Shown here: positions 7,939-15,967 of the stretch, one piece after another
How the letters are laid out: each line of letters begins with the position of its first letter
Numbering within the stretch: the first letter of the stretch is position 1
Assembly (NCBI GenBank): GCA_018267385.1
Contig: JAFDYN010000016.1
Coordinates: 1 to 45,151, forward strand
Source: Bacteroidota bacterium
GTDB taxonomy: Bacteria > Bacteroidota > Bacteroidia > Chitinophagales > LD1
Direction: 5' to 3'
Length of the DNA: 45,151 nt
Translations under genes and position numbers: made by a program
Notes under the pieces: generated by a model
Databases searched by the model: none
What the model was told of the DNA's origin: nothing
Seen by the model: the letters and a program-made list of their open reading frames with translations, nothing else

Positions 7939-9243
7939 ATGCGTCATTGCCTCCTCGCCCTATCGGTCTTCTTTTGTTTTTGCGCGGCAGCGCAGTGCGA
8001 TACATTCTACTATGACTATGACCACTACAAGGAGCACCTGCGCGGCCATGATGCGGCGCAGTACCTGTCTCTGGACGGTGCGCAGCGGGAGTCCATATGG
8101 CTGCAGGATACCGCAGACGGTGGTGCGAAGTATAAGTGGCGGGATATTTTTCCCTTTGACTATGATACCACGGAGCAGCTGCAGCTGACGGAGATACTGC
8201 CTACGCTGCGTCCACTGCTGGAGCGCAGGCACGCGCTGGTGATCAATGAGGCGCACAATATGCCCACCTCTCGTACGAACCTGATACCGCTGCTGGATGG
8301 GCTGAAGAAGCTGGGCTATGGAGATATCTTTATGGAGACGCTGGCCTGGCATGATACACTGCGAGACAAGTATGGCTACCCGGATATGGAGACAGGCTAC
8401 TACAGCCGTGAGGTGATGTATGCAGAGCTGCTGCGCAGGCTCATGGCAGATAGCATCCGTATACATCCGTATGAGGCCAATGCATATCGCATCGATACAG
8501 CTACGCGCGAGGGCTGCCTGATGTTCGTAGCGGCTGGCTACCCTGGCTGGGTGCCGGTCATGGCAGATAGCTTTATGCTGGATGCATACTACACGCACGA
8601 CGAGGCACGCGATGTGACGCAGGCGCTGCAGATCTACCAGCAGCTGCTGCGCGATAGCATAGACCACTACATCATCTACTGTGGCTATGGTCACGGCAGC
8701 CGCTCCTCTCACATCAATATGGGCAAGGTACTACGCTACCTGACGCAGGATACGATGGTAGTGGTAGACCAGACATCTCTGATCGAGCATAGCAGCGAGG
8801 CCTTTGACTATCGGCTGTACCGCCGCTATGCGCCGGCTGAGCATGCTATGCTGATAGCTCATGCTGACGGCAGCCGCCTGATGATGCGCCACACCGGCAA
8901 AGACACGGGCACCTATGGCCTCTATGACTACTACATCATCACGCCGCGTACGGAGCTGCACAGTGGCCGCGCTACGTGGCGCTCTCTGGGCGGCGAGCGG
9001 CAGTACTACCCTATCTCGCGCATAGTGGACCGCAACGTCCTGCCCGCCAGCTACCTCGTGCTGGCCTACTACCAGCGTGAGTACAGCCGCCTGGGCGACT
9101 GCGCCATACCCGCAGATATCCTCCAGGTCAATGACAAGAAGAAAGATCCCTCTCTGGTGCTGCAGCCGGGCCGCAAGTACTTTATCAAAGTGACGGTAGA
9201 TGGCAAAGAACTCTTCAGCAAGGTCTACAATCTGGCCGAATAA
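7939..9243 (+). CDS. Secreted EreA/ChaN-like protein
   Basis: A 434-residue exported protein (signal peptide to about CAAAQ, residue 19; the ATG is 3 bases after a GTG). The central region has the layout of the erythromycin-esterase/ChaN/TIKI-like superfamily: an early acidic-His motif HALVINEAHNMPTSR (~residues 100-115), then DIFMETLAWHD, and a later GYGHGSRSSHINMGKVL that could supply further catalytic or metal His. The last ~110 residues form an extra beta-rich domain. Members include esterases and haem- or metal-binding proteins; the substrate here is unknown. It has no operon partner. Confidence 0.65.
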   Translation: MRHCLLALSVFFCFCAAAQCDTFYYDYDHYKEHLRGHDAAQYLSLDGAQRESIWLQDTADGGAKYKWRDIFPFDYDTTEQLQLTEILPTLRPLLERRHALVINEAHNMPTSRTNLIPLLDGLKKLGYGDIFMETLAWHDTLRDKYGYPDMETGYYSREVMYAELLRRLMADSIRIHPYEANAYRIDTATREGCLMFVAAGYPGWVPVMADSFMLDAYYTHDEARDVTQALQIYQQLLRDSIDHYIIYCGYGHGSRSSHINMGKVLRYLTQDTMVVVDQTSLIEHSSEAFDYRLYRRYAPAEHAMLIAHADGSRLMMRHTGKDTGTYGLYDYYIITPRTELHSGRATWRSLGGERQYYPISRIVDRNVLPASYLVLAYYQREYSRLGDCAIPADILQVNDKKKDPSLVLQPGRKYFIKVTVDGKELFSKVYNLAE

Positions 9244-9553
9244 AAGTACTACCCTGATACCAGGAGGGCGTTTATACTCAAAGATTTAGATAAGGGTGGT
9301 CATCATCTGCTCAAAACCAACCGATGACATTGCAGTTTGCTGTTTGCATTTTGCTGTTTGCTATACTCCGTATGGTATAAACAAAAAAACGCGTGCACGC
9401 GCGGGGATCTATGATCGTATACCACGATAAAAAATGCAGGTGCGGTTTGAGCTATGCAAGCATCTGAGAGGAAATATTTAATGACATTTTGGTGAATAAC
9501 TATAGGGCGGGTATCATGCAGCAAGTTTCGCGCATTTTACATACTTTTGCATC
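9244..9553. other. Intergenic region before the phage-like cluster
   Basis: No gene seen. It holds a TTTGCTGTTTGC-type short direct repetition (about 9337-9362), an imperfect palindrome at 9362-9379, and the perfect 12-bp palindrome CGCGTGCACGCG (9390-9401) beside an A-run, which could be a weak leftward terminator. A perfect -7 box lies at its right edge. Confidence 0.5.
9542..9549 (+). promoter_or_regulatory. -7 box directly before the first phage-cluster gene
   Basis: TACTTTTG is an exact TAnnTTTG match and ends only 4 bases before the GTG start of the next gene. If used, the transcript would be leaderless or nearly so. The -33 element is not clear. Confidence 0.4.
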
Positions 9554-9904
9554 GTGAACCTGATAGAAATACCATTCCTCTTTTCGCTCGCCATACTCGG
9601 CATCTATGTGAGTTTTCAGTGGCCGGGCATGATCTTCCGCCCGGTGAAAGAGAAACTCGACACCCTCCTCCCCTACATGCTCACCAAGCCTCTGTACAAC
9701 TGCCCGATCTGCATGAGCAGTATCTGGACCCTGACGCTCGGCTCGCTCTGCTGCGTGTGCCACCTCATGCCCGTACCGGCCATGACCGGCCAGGCTACCT
9801 GGTGGCAGAGCCTGGGGCTGCTCCTGCTGCTGATACCGGCAGTGGCAGGTATCAATACATTCCTGTGCGTGGCGCTGGATAGGTGGAGTGACTATGGATG
9901 CTGA
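9554..9904 (+). CDS. Small membrane protein with CPICMSSIW motif
   Basis: A 116-residue protein with three hydrophobic helices (about residues 4-24, 55-75 and 85-108) and a Cys motif CPICMSSIW between helices 1 and 2. The motif recalls DUF1360-type small membrane proteins ('CPxCxxxW'), but this is by eye. The start is GTG; no good ATG lies in the N-terminal helix. It is the first + strand gene of the phage-like cluster, which suggests a phage-associated role, but it could equally be a host gene next to it. Confidence 0.6.
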   Translation: MNLIEIPFLFSLAILGIYVSFQWPGMIFRPVKEKLDTLLPYMLTKPLYNCPICMSSIWTLTLGSLCCVCHLMPVPAMTGQATWWQSLGLLLLLIPAVAGINTFLCVALDRWSDYGC

Positions 9905-9915
9905 GGCGAGGCGCG

Positions 9916-9945
9916 TATTAAGTAGTTAGTAGTAAGTATTTAGAT
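9916..9945. repeat. AT-rich dispersed repeat, copy 1
   Basis: The sequence TATTAAGTAGTTAGTAGTAA followed by GTATTTAGAT recurs with small changes at 11589-11621 and 31503-31530. All three lie in intergenic gaps. No palindrome is evident. Confidence 0.6.
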
Positions 9946-9989
9946 GAATACAAAAATGCATTCATCATTGATATTGAAAATTGAAACCT

Positions 9990-10502
9990 ATGTATTGTGC
10001 TCCTGACAAACATATCCGGCTGGAATATTGCGTAAAAGACAACCATCTGCATATCGCAGAGATCACCGACCCGCGATACGAGAGTAGCCCGGCGCTGGTC
10101 AATAAGATACAGGAGACTGTGGCCTTTGATTTCGTGCCCTATGCCTATCGCATGATGCAGAAGTATCACTACGATCTGCCATTTGCCGAGATGAAAGTGT
10201 TGTTTACAAAATGGCTGGCGAAGTACATGGCGAAGAAGAAAAAGTGGCCGGTGATATCCGAGTACTACAAGCTGCTCTATAGTGAGTCTGAGCGCAGTTT
10301 TCGGATACGCGACCAGCGAGAGAGTAATATCAATCATAGCTGGGCACTGATCGCAAATCGCGTCCACCTGGATACGATCATGGAGTTTACGGAGAATGCG
10401 CGATTGGTTTTTAGACAGCATCGCGACTACTATCCTGACCGCCATGCAGTGCGCTACGCGCTGCAGATGTGGATAGCGCATCATGCAGAGACAGCCCCCT
10501 AA
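9990..10502 (+). CDS. Phage-cluster protein of unknown function
   Basis: A 170-residue soluble, basic and aromatic-rich protein (MYCAPDKHIRLEYCV start). An upstream in-frame TTG exists, but the ATG is preferred. No signal peptide, membrane segment or known motif is seen. Its place upstream of the G/GT-like and tape measure genes suggests a tail-assembly or structural role. The stop codon lies inside a palindromic intergenic repeat (CCCCCTAAATCCCCC), so that repeat may have inserted at or trimmed the 3' end. Confidence 0.6.
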   Translation: MYCAPDKHIRLEYCVKDNHLHIAEITDPRYESSPALVNKIQETVAFDFVPYAYRMMQKYHYDLPFAEMKVLFTKWLAKYMAKKKKWPVISEYYKLLYSESERSFRIRDQRESNINHSWALIANRVHLDTIMEFTENARLVFRQHRDYYPDRHAVRYALQMWIAHHAETAP

Positions 10503-10527
10503 ATCCCCCAATGGGGGACTTTAATAC
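10494..10527. repeat. Palindromic repeat, phage-cluster family, copy 1
   Basis: A CCCCC-palindrome (TCCCCCAATGGGGGA) followed by CTTTAATAC. The same layout, a short purine/pyrimidine palindrome followed by (A/G)CTT(T/A)AATAC, is seen near 20050, 21640 and 22420. The first 9 bases cover the end and stop codon of the preceding gene. Confidence 0.6.
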
Positions 10528-10580
10528 AATAGTAAAAACTATTCATTGTTCACTATTCATTATTCTCTATTCCATAAAAG

Positions 10581-10802
10581 ATGAGCTGGACCGATCTGAT
10601 CACACCTGACCACTGGCAGTCGCTGGGTGGCTGTAGCTGCGGTGGCACTGCGCGGCGCAAGTACAAACGCATAGGCACAGACTATGAACTGCAGATACTG
10701 ACATCGGTATACCAGTACAAGATCTTTCGTGCAGGTGCGCTGGTACAGGTGGGTCCGCTGGCAGACCTGGAGCAGGTGCTGCAAAACCTCAACCTGCTCT
10801 GA
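10581..10802 (+). CDS. Small phage-cluster protein (73 aa)
   Basis: A 73-residue soluble protein (MSWTDLITPDHW start) with a CSCGGTARRKYKR patch where two Cys and basic residues cluster, perhaps a small metal or nucleic-acid site. It has an ATG start and sits between two phage-cluster genes on the same strand. No family is recognised. Confidence 0.55.
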   Translation: MSWTDLITPDHWQSLGGCSCGGTARRKYKRIGTDYELQILTSVYQYKIFRAGALVQVGPLADLEQVLQNLNLL

Positions 10803-10847
10803 TGATAGATCCCATTTATATTATCCATTAAAACATCAACGACACAT

Positions 10848-11507
10848 ATGAAACAATTCCTACGAAAACTATTCAGCCGTCAGCGGCGCAACCCCTTTCC
10901 CGATAGCAAGCAGGTAATAGAGTTTGCCTTTGAGTGCGGTGGCATACGCTACTACCGCCATGTAGATGAAATGAATATGCCCTATCGCCGCGCGCTGAAG
11001 GCGCTGACTATCTACAAAGAGCTGGACATGAAGTGCGACCGCCACTACCTGGACCAGCACATAGAGGCGATGGACGCCATCCTGGAGGGCACACGGTTTA
11101 ACGTAGAGAGCCTGCTGAAGATAAAGACCCTGACCGCACAGCTGCGCGAACGCGTACAATGGATCATCGTTCCCGACCACGTGTACAAACTCGCCTCTGT
11201 GCGGTATTTTGACGAGACGGAAAACCCCAATGACTACGACTGGAAATATGCGGCGCAGAAGATCGCGCACTGGAAGAAGCATGAGGGCGTGAACGATTTT
11301 TTTTTGCGCGAGCCCATAGCGACGTTGATACCGTTTTTAAAAGATGCGCCGCTAGATTTCGAGAGCTTTTCCCGGCAGGTAGACGAGCTGACCCGGAGCC
11401 AGTTGGACGTTATCTTGTCGATGCTGCCCCGGCCGCAGAAGATAGCATCGTCCGGCTCTACAGAGGCCTTATTCTCGGAGGAGATACAGCTAGAGAGCCA
11501 GCCATAG
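10848..11507 (+). CDS. Probable tail assembly chaperone (gpG-like)
   Basis: A 219-residue soluble protein, basic at the N-terminus (MKQFLRKLFSRQRRNPF) and helix-rich. It is not recognised by motif. Its position directly before the tape measure gene, and the open -1 frame covering its end and continuing 77 bases past its stop, match the layout of G/GT tail-assembly chaperone pairs in long-tailed phages. A canonical slippery heptamer TTTAAAA lies in the correct frame at 11336-11342, and a T9 run lies at 11297-11305. The functional call rests on position and frame structure, not on homology. Confidence 0.55.
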   Translation: MKQFLRKLFSRQRRNPFPDSKQVIEFAFECGGIRYYRHVDEMNMPYRRALKALTIYKELDMKCDRHYLDQHIEAMDAILEGTRFNVESLLKIKTLTAQLRERVQWIIVPDHVYKLASVRYFDETENPNDYDWKYAAQKIAHWKKHEGVNDFFLREPIATLIPFLKDAPLDFESFSRQVDELTRSQLDVILSMLPRPQKIASSGSTEALFSEEIQLESQP

Positions 11508-11584
11508 AGCATACCGGCATCTACGACTACCTCTCGCAGCTGAATGATGCGATCATACGCGCTAAAGAGCGGGAGAAAGAATAG
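11285..11584 (+). other. Open -1 frame, candidate GT frameshift extension
   Basis: After a TGA at 11282-11284 the -1 frame stays open to a TAG at 11582-11584 and contains no ATG, GTG or TTG start. It could therefore only be translated by slippage from the preceding gene. Its tail is natural-looking and charged (GIYDYLSQLNDAIIRAKERE). A shift at TTTAAAA would give a product of about 244 residues. The alternative is a decayed frame after a frameshift mutation. Confidence 0.4.
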
Positions 11585-11588
11585 CGAC

Positions 11589-11621
11589 GAGTAGTTAGTA
11601 CTTAGTATTAAGTATTTAGAT
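11589..11621. repeat. AT-rich dispersed repeat, copy 2
   Basis: GAGTAGTTAGTACTTAGTAT followed by TAAGTATTTAGAT is a variant of the element at 9916 and 31503. Confidence 0.5.
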
Positions 11622-11665
11622 AAATGCAACTCAAGCAGTGAGCGCATCGAAATGATCCTTGTGCT

Positions 11666-11693
11666 GTAGAGACAGGTCGCGACCTGTCCCTAC
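11666..11693. repeat. 28-bp near-perfect palindrome
   Basis: The core GACAGGTCGCGACCTGTC (11671-11688) is a perfect 18-bp palindrome, extended by GTAGA on the left and CCTAC on the right with one mismatch. It lies about 100 bases before the tape measure gene. It resembles dispersed 'GAGACAGGTCGCGACCTGTC' intergenic elements seen in other bacteria, and could also be an operator. Confidence 0.6.
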
Positions 11694-11791
11694 CCAGGCA
11701 GCCTTACACCTACACGCAATCCAGTGTCTCAAGTAGGAAGTATCAAATATCCAGTAACCAGCATCCAGTAACAAGAAAATCCATTTGAACC

Positions 11792-14700
11792 ATGAGTGAC
11801 CAGATCATTATAGAATTTATCGGAGACCCGTCGGGACTCAAACCCGCAGAAGACGCACTGCGCGGATTAGGCAAAAGCTCGCAGGACACCATCGCGGCAT
11901 TTGAAAAAGCAAATACGGCTGCGAAGCATTTCGCCGAAGGCGCAAAGGAAGCTGCTACTGCTATCAAGGGCACAGGTGACGCTGCAGAGAAAAGTGTGAA
12001 GGCCATCTCCTCGCTCTCGCAGGCTATCAGCGGTGGCGCTGTGAAGGCTGTGGCGGAGGACTTTAAAAACTGGGCAAAGGAAGTAGCAGAACTTGGTGTG
12101 AAAAAAGGCGAGCTGAAGCAAAAGCTCTCCGAAGTAACCGCAGAGATGGCTAAAGCTAAAACCGAGATCAAAACCGCTGAGGCCGCGTATGCATCACTAG
12201 GTAAAGAAGCCAAAGGGCTGGAGAAGGACATGAACAGCACAGCGGCCTCTATGGATAGATACGGCGAACAATCTGCCAAAGCCGCAGCCAAAAATATAGA
12301 GCTGAACGAAAAGCTGGAAAAGACGCGCGCAAGCATCACTGCTATGAATGGTACCAGCGAAGAAGGCAGCGCTAGCTACAACAAACTAGTGGCCGCTGCG
12401 GAAAAGCTGGAAAGCCAGATCGCCAAAAATGATAAGACGATCACAGACAATGCCGCCAAGATCCACGTGCTGGGCGAGACCAACCGCGGCCTGGCAGAGC
12501 AGTATGATACAGTCAGGACGAAAATGGAAATAGCCGGCACGGCAGCAGACCAAAGCAAAAGCCGCTATGCTGAGCTGGGTAAAGAATCAAAAACACTGAA
12601 AGGTGAGGTCGCTGCGGTGGACAAAGAGTTGGGCGAGGCGAATAAGAAATTTGGTGAGCAGAGCAAGGCAGCAAAGGAGAGTACAGAGTCATTTAGCTCG
12701 CTGATAGGCCATACTAAAAAACTCGTGTCAGCACTCGGTGAGATGGCGGCGACCACCGCCTCTGCCACCGGCAGCGAGCGCGACGCCAATAGTATCCGTC
12801 AGAAAACGGCAGAGGTACTCCAGGCCCTGACCACTGCGCAGACCATAGCCACTACCGCTACTGAGGCTATGACAGCCGCCACTGAGATAGCCACGGTAGC
12901 GACCACCGGCCTCGATGTGGCACTCTCGCCTGTGATAGCTGCGGTGGGTGCTGTGGCAGTGGTCGTGGGAGCGGCAGTGGCACAGTTTGCGGTGATGTAT
13001 ACCGTAGGCAAAAAAGTAGTGGAAGTAGTAGAGGAAAAGTTTCACGTCTTTGAAAAGGTGAAGCCGGTGATAGATGCTGTGGGAGCGGCGCTGAGCAAAT
13101 TTGCCGACAAGGCGCGCGATGTGATCAGCTTCTTCAGCGGCGGCCTGATAGAAGACTCAAAGCTGCACAAGCTGAATGACAGCCTGGAGAAAGCTGCAAA
13201 AGAAAGTGAAAAGATGTCGGCAGAGTACAAGAAGCAGGCCGACCTGCTGGAGGCCGAGGGCATGAGTGCACAAAGCATCGCGCAGAGGCGTGCAGAGGCG
13301 CTGAAAGAAGAGCAGAACGCGCTGATAGACCATCTGAAGGTGGAGAAAGACGCTACGAAGCAAGCAGAGCTACGCGATCAGATCTCTAAGAATACAGTAG
13401 AGATACTAGGCCAGCAGAAAAGCGTGATAGAGGGTATAGCCAGTGATATGCAGAAGCAAGGCAAGACAGAAGGCGAGATATACCAGGCCAAAGAGGACCA
13501 GATCCGCGCCAGCATCGCGCTCATAGCACAGGAGCGCCTGCGCAAGGACCTGACCGATGAGCAAAACAAGAGTCTCGAAGCTCAGGCGCGCCTGATGACC
13601 AACATGCTGAAGGAGACCATGGAAGAGCACAAGAAGTATGATGCTGACCAGGCTAAAGAGGCCTATGCCAGGGCGCTGGAGAGTGCTAAGAAAACTGCCG
13701 ACCTGCGCCTCTCCGTAGCCAAGGAGGGCAGCGATAAAGAGCTACAGGCCCACCTCGATGTGATGAAGGCTGATAGCGCGCTGGAGCTGAATAATACCAG
13801 GCTGACCCGCACGCAGGTGGAGCTGATCAAACTCAAACTGGCACAGGATACGGCCAGGGAGATACAGGCATTTTACCAGAAAGCGCTGGCAGAGGCAGAG
13901 AAAGATGAGAAGAAGTCTGATCAGGAAAAGTACGATGCCAGGATGGCGATACTAAACCGCGAGCGCGCTGCGATAGCGAATAATGACAAACTCTCGGCAG
14001 CGCAAAAAATAGAGCTATTCAAACAGGTGAATGCGCAGGAAGATGCGGCATGGAAGCAGCTCAACGACTCGCTGGCACAAAAGGAAAAAGAGGCCGCCAC
14101 GGCACGTCTCGCCGCTGCGCAGGCCGAGGCCAGGAAGAAGCTGGACATAGCCCTGCAGGTGAGCGAGTACGAATACAAGTCCGGCATCACCGCAGAGGAA
14201 AAAATCCTGTCGGACCGCAAAGAGAAATACGAAGCAGACCTGTCTAACGCAAAGCTGAGCATCCAAGCCAAGATGGACCTGGGAGAGCAATACTACAGCT
14301 CAGTAGAGGCATCGCTCCAAAAGGAGATGCAGCTGCTCAATAAAAAGTATGCCAGCGATATAGCTGCTGCGCAGAAGGACGAGCAGGCCATGGAGAAACT
14401 GCAGGACCAGTACCTGAAAGACAGCAAGGCAATAGAAGATAAAATCACCGCCAATAAAAAGGAGCAAGGCAATAAGCGCAAAGAATACGCAAAGGAGCAA
14501 GGAAAGCAGGAGGAAGATATAGCCAAGCAGGTAGGTCAGAAACTGATAGAGATGGCCAGGCAGGTAAGTGATGCGATCTTTGAAAACCAGAAACAGAAGC
14601 GCGACAATGAGCTGAAGGACAAGCTGGACCACCTGGATGCTCAGAAAGATGCCGAGCTGATGAATGCGACCCTGACCGCCGCTCAGCGCAAGGCCATAGA

Positions 14701-15298
14701 GAAAAAATACAAACGCGAAGAAGCCCACGAAAAGGAAAAAGCCTGGAAGGCCGACCAGAAGGCTAAAGCAGAGCAGGCAGTGATCAATGGCCTGCTGGCC
14801 TTCACCGCTGCACTGGCCTCCTCGCCGCCGCCTATGAACTATGTGAATGCGGCCATCGCGCTGGCCTCTGCAGGCATACAGGCGGGCATCATCATGAGCA
14901 AGACACCGCCGAAGTTTGCCAAGGGGGTCGTGGCGCTGGAGGGTCCCGGTACGGAGACATCAGATAGCATACCCGCCTATCTCTCGCGCGGTGAGAGTGT
15001 GATCACTGCCAGCGCCACACGACGCTACCAGCCGCTGCTGGAGGCTATGAACGCCGGCACGCTGGACCGCTATATGCCGCTGCCACAGATGCCGGATGTG
15101 AGGGCACTGGAGGTGGCTACTGCTACCGGCCACCGCGCTCAGGCTGAGAAAATAGACTATGAAAAGATAGGCGAGGTACTGGCACGCCGCATCAATATGA
15201 AGCAGCTCCATGTGAGCATAGATGAGAAAGGATTTACCAAATCAGTGGTGAGCCGCGGGCAGCGCATCACGAGCTACAATGACAGGATGAAATTTTGA
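11792..15298 (+). CDS. Phage tail tape measure protein
   Basis: A 1168-residue, Ala/Lys/Glu-rich protein with long coiled-coil stretches on both sides of a hydrophobic segment (roughly residues 345-410, TATEAMTAATEIATVATTGL onward). The C-terminus has the classic tape measure ending: a small hydrophobic region (MNYVNAAIALASAGIQAGII), then FAKGVVALEGPGTETSDSIP and AYLSRGESVITASATRR. It sets tail length in long-tailed phages and tail-like particles. The ATG follows a typical gap, with no Shine-Dalgarno visible. The gene is complete and uninterrupted, so the cluster has not decayed here. Confidence 0.9.
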   Translation: MSDQIIIEFIGDPSGLKPAEDALRGLGKSSQDTIAAFEKANTAAKHFAEGAKEAATAIKGTGDAAEKSVKAISSLSQAISGGAVKAVAEDFKNWAKEVAELGVKKGELKQKLSEVTAEMAKAKTEIKTAEAAYASLGKEAKGLEKDMNSTAASMDRYGEQSAKAAAKNIELNEKLEKTRASITAMNGTSEEGSASYNKLVAAAEKLESQIAKNDKTITDNAAKIHVLGETNRGLAEQYDTVRTKMEIAGTAADQSKSRYAELGKESKTLKGEVAAVDKELGEANKKFGEQSKAAKESTESFSSLIGHTKKLVSALGEMAATTASATGSERDANSIRQKTAEVLQALTTAQTIATTATEAMTAATEIATVATTGLDVALSPVIAAVGAVAVVVGAAVAQFAVMYTVGKKVVEVVEEKFHVFEKVKPVIDAVGAALSKFADKARDVISFFSGGLIEDSKLHKLNDSLEKAAKESEKMSAEYKKQADLLEAEGMSAQSIAQRRAEALKEEQNALIDHLKVEKDATKQAELRDQISKNTVEILGQQKSVIEGIASDMQKQGKTEGEIYQAKEDQIRASIALIAQERLRKDLTDEQNKSLEAQARLMTNMLKETMEEHKKYDADQAKEAYARALESAKKTADLRLSVAKEGSDKELQAHLDVMKADSALELNNTRLTRTQVELIKLKLAQDTAREIQAFYQKALAEAEKDEKKSDQEKYDARMAILNRERAAIANNDKLSAAQKIELFKQVNAQEDAAWKQLNDSLAQKEKEAATARLAAAQAEARKKLDIALQVSEYEYKSGITAEEKILSDRKEKYEADLSNAKLSIQAKMDLGEQYYSSVEASLQKEMQLLNKKYASDIAAAQKDEQAMEKLQDQYLKDSKAIEDKITANKKEQGNKRKEYAKEQGKQEEDIAKQVGQKLIEMARQVSDAIFENQKQKRDNELKDKLDHLDAQKDAELMNATLTAAQRKAIEKKYKREEAHEKEKAWKADQKAKAEQAVINGLLAFTAALASSPPPMNYVNAAIALASAGIQAGIIMSKTPPKFAKGVVALEGPGTETSDSIPAYLSRGESVITASATRRYQPLLEAMNAGTLDRYMPLPQMPDVRALEVATATGHRAQAEKIDYEKIGEVLARRINMKQLHVSIDEKGFTKSVVSRGQRITSYNDRMKF

Positions 15299-15430
15299 TC
15301 ACATGGTATAGCGGTAGACCTAAAGGTGATGATAGCGCATCTCATAGTAGGGACCTGAAATACCGTAAGGCGGTGGCCCCTGCAATGACCAATTGAGCTA
15401 TAGAAATCAGGTAACAGAAGAAGATAAAAA

Positions 15431-15922
15431 TTAATTGGTTTGGGTCACATCAAAATCAAGGGTGCCATTGTCTGAGGCATTCTGGGCATTGACCAGATGT
15501 ATGCCGGTGCCTTTCACGGCCACCTTGCCATTATTCATGTACACCTGCACCTGATCAGATGAGTTGCCAGTGGGAAAGTAGTGAGTTTGATTACCAGAAG
15601 GGCCATTGGCAATATTTACAAAAACCTGATTACCTGACGGTGGATTGAGTGAGTCATAGGTGATGACCTGACATTGCCCTGAGGGAGGAGTCCCTGTTGT
15701 ATTAGCAAATACAATCGTTAGGATCGAATTATTCGCTGAGGAACGGCAGCTCAGATAGTAGTGCTGATCAAATGTGATACCGCCGGACAATTGAGAATAA
15801 GATGAATAAGAAGGCTCGTACTTGGTGTTCTCAAAGTTCCAGTAAGACTGAGATGCATCCTTTTTGCATGAATACAGTATAAGGCTGCTCATTACTATCA
15901 AAATCAAATAAAGGTTCCTCAT
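15431..15922 (-). CDS. Lipoprotein moron inside the phage cluster
   Basis: A 163-residue protein with a lipoprotein signal ending in the lipobox LYSC, followed by KKD. The mature part is Ser/Asn/Gly-rich and beta-type, with no known domain. It is transcribed opposite to the surrounding tail genes, in a gap between the tape measure and the next tail gene, as expected of a 'moron' carried by a phage. Surface lipoproteins of prophages often block superinfection; that function is only a guess here. It has its own -7 box. Confidence 0.6.
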   Translation of the reverse strand: MRNLYLILIVMSSLILYSCKKDASQSYWNFENTKYEPSYSSYSQLSGGITFDQHYYLSCRSSANNSILTIVFANTTGTPPSGQCQVITYDSLNPPSGNQVFVNIANGPSGNQTHYFPTGNSSDQVQVYMNNGKVAVKGTGIHLVNAQNASDNGTLDFDVTQTN

Positions 15923-15938
15923 GATTAGTTGTTTTCGA

Positions 15939-15946
15939 CAAATCTA
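15939..15946 (-). promoter_or_regulatory. -7 box for the opposite-strand lipoprotein
   Basis: On the - strand TAGATTTG matches TAnnTTTG exactly and lies 17 bases before the lipoprotein ATG. It falls inside the short gap shared with the start of the + strand tail gene. No good -33 is seen. Confidence 0.4.
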
Positions 15947-15967
15947 ATATCAAATTTCAATAAAAAA

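Noticed and set aside
15929..15967. Upstream TTG start for the large tail protein
   Set aside because: It would lie within the promoter region of the divergent lipoprotein; the ATG 39 bases later is better.
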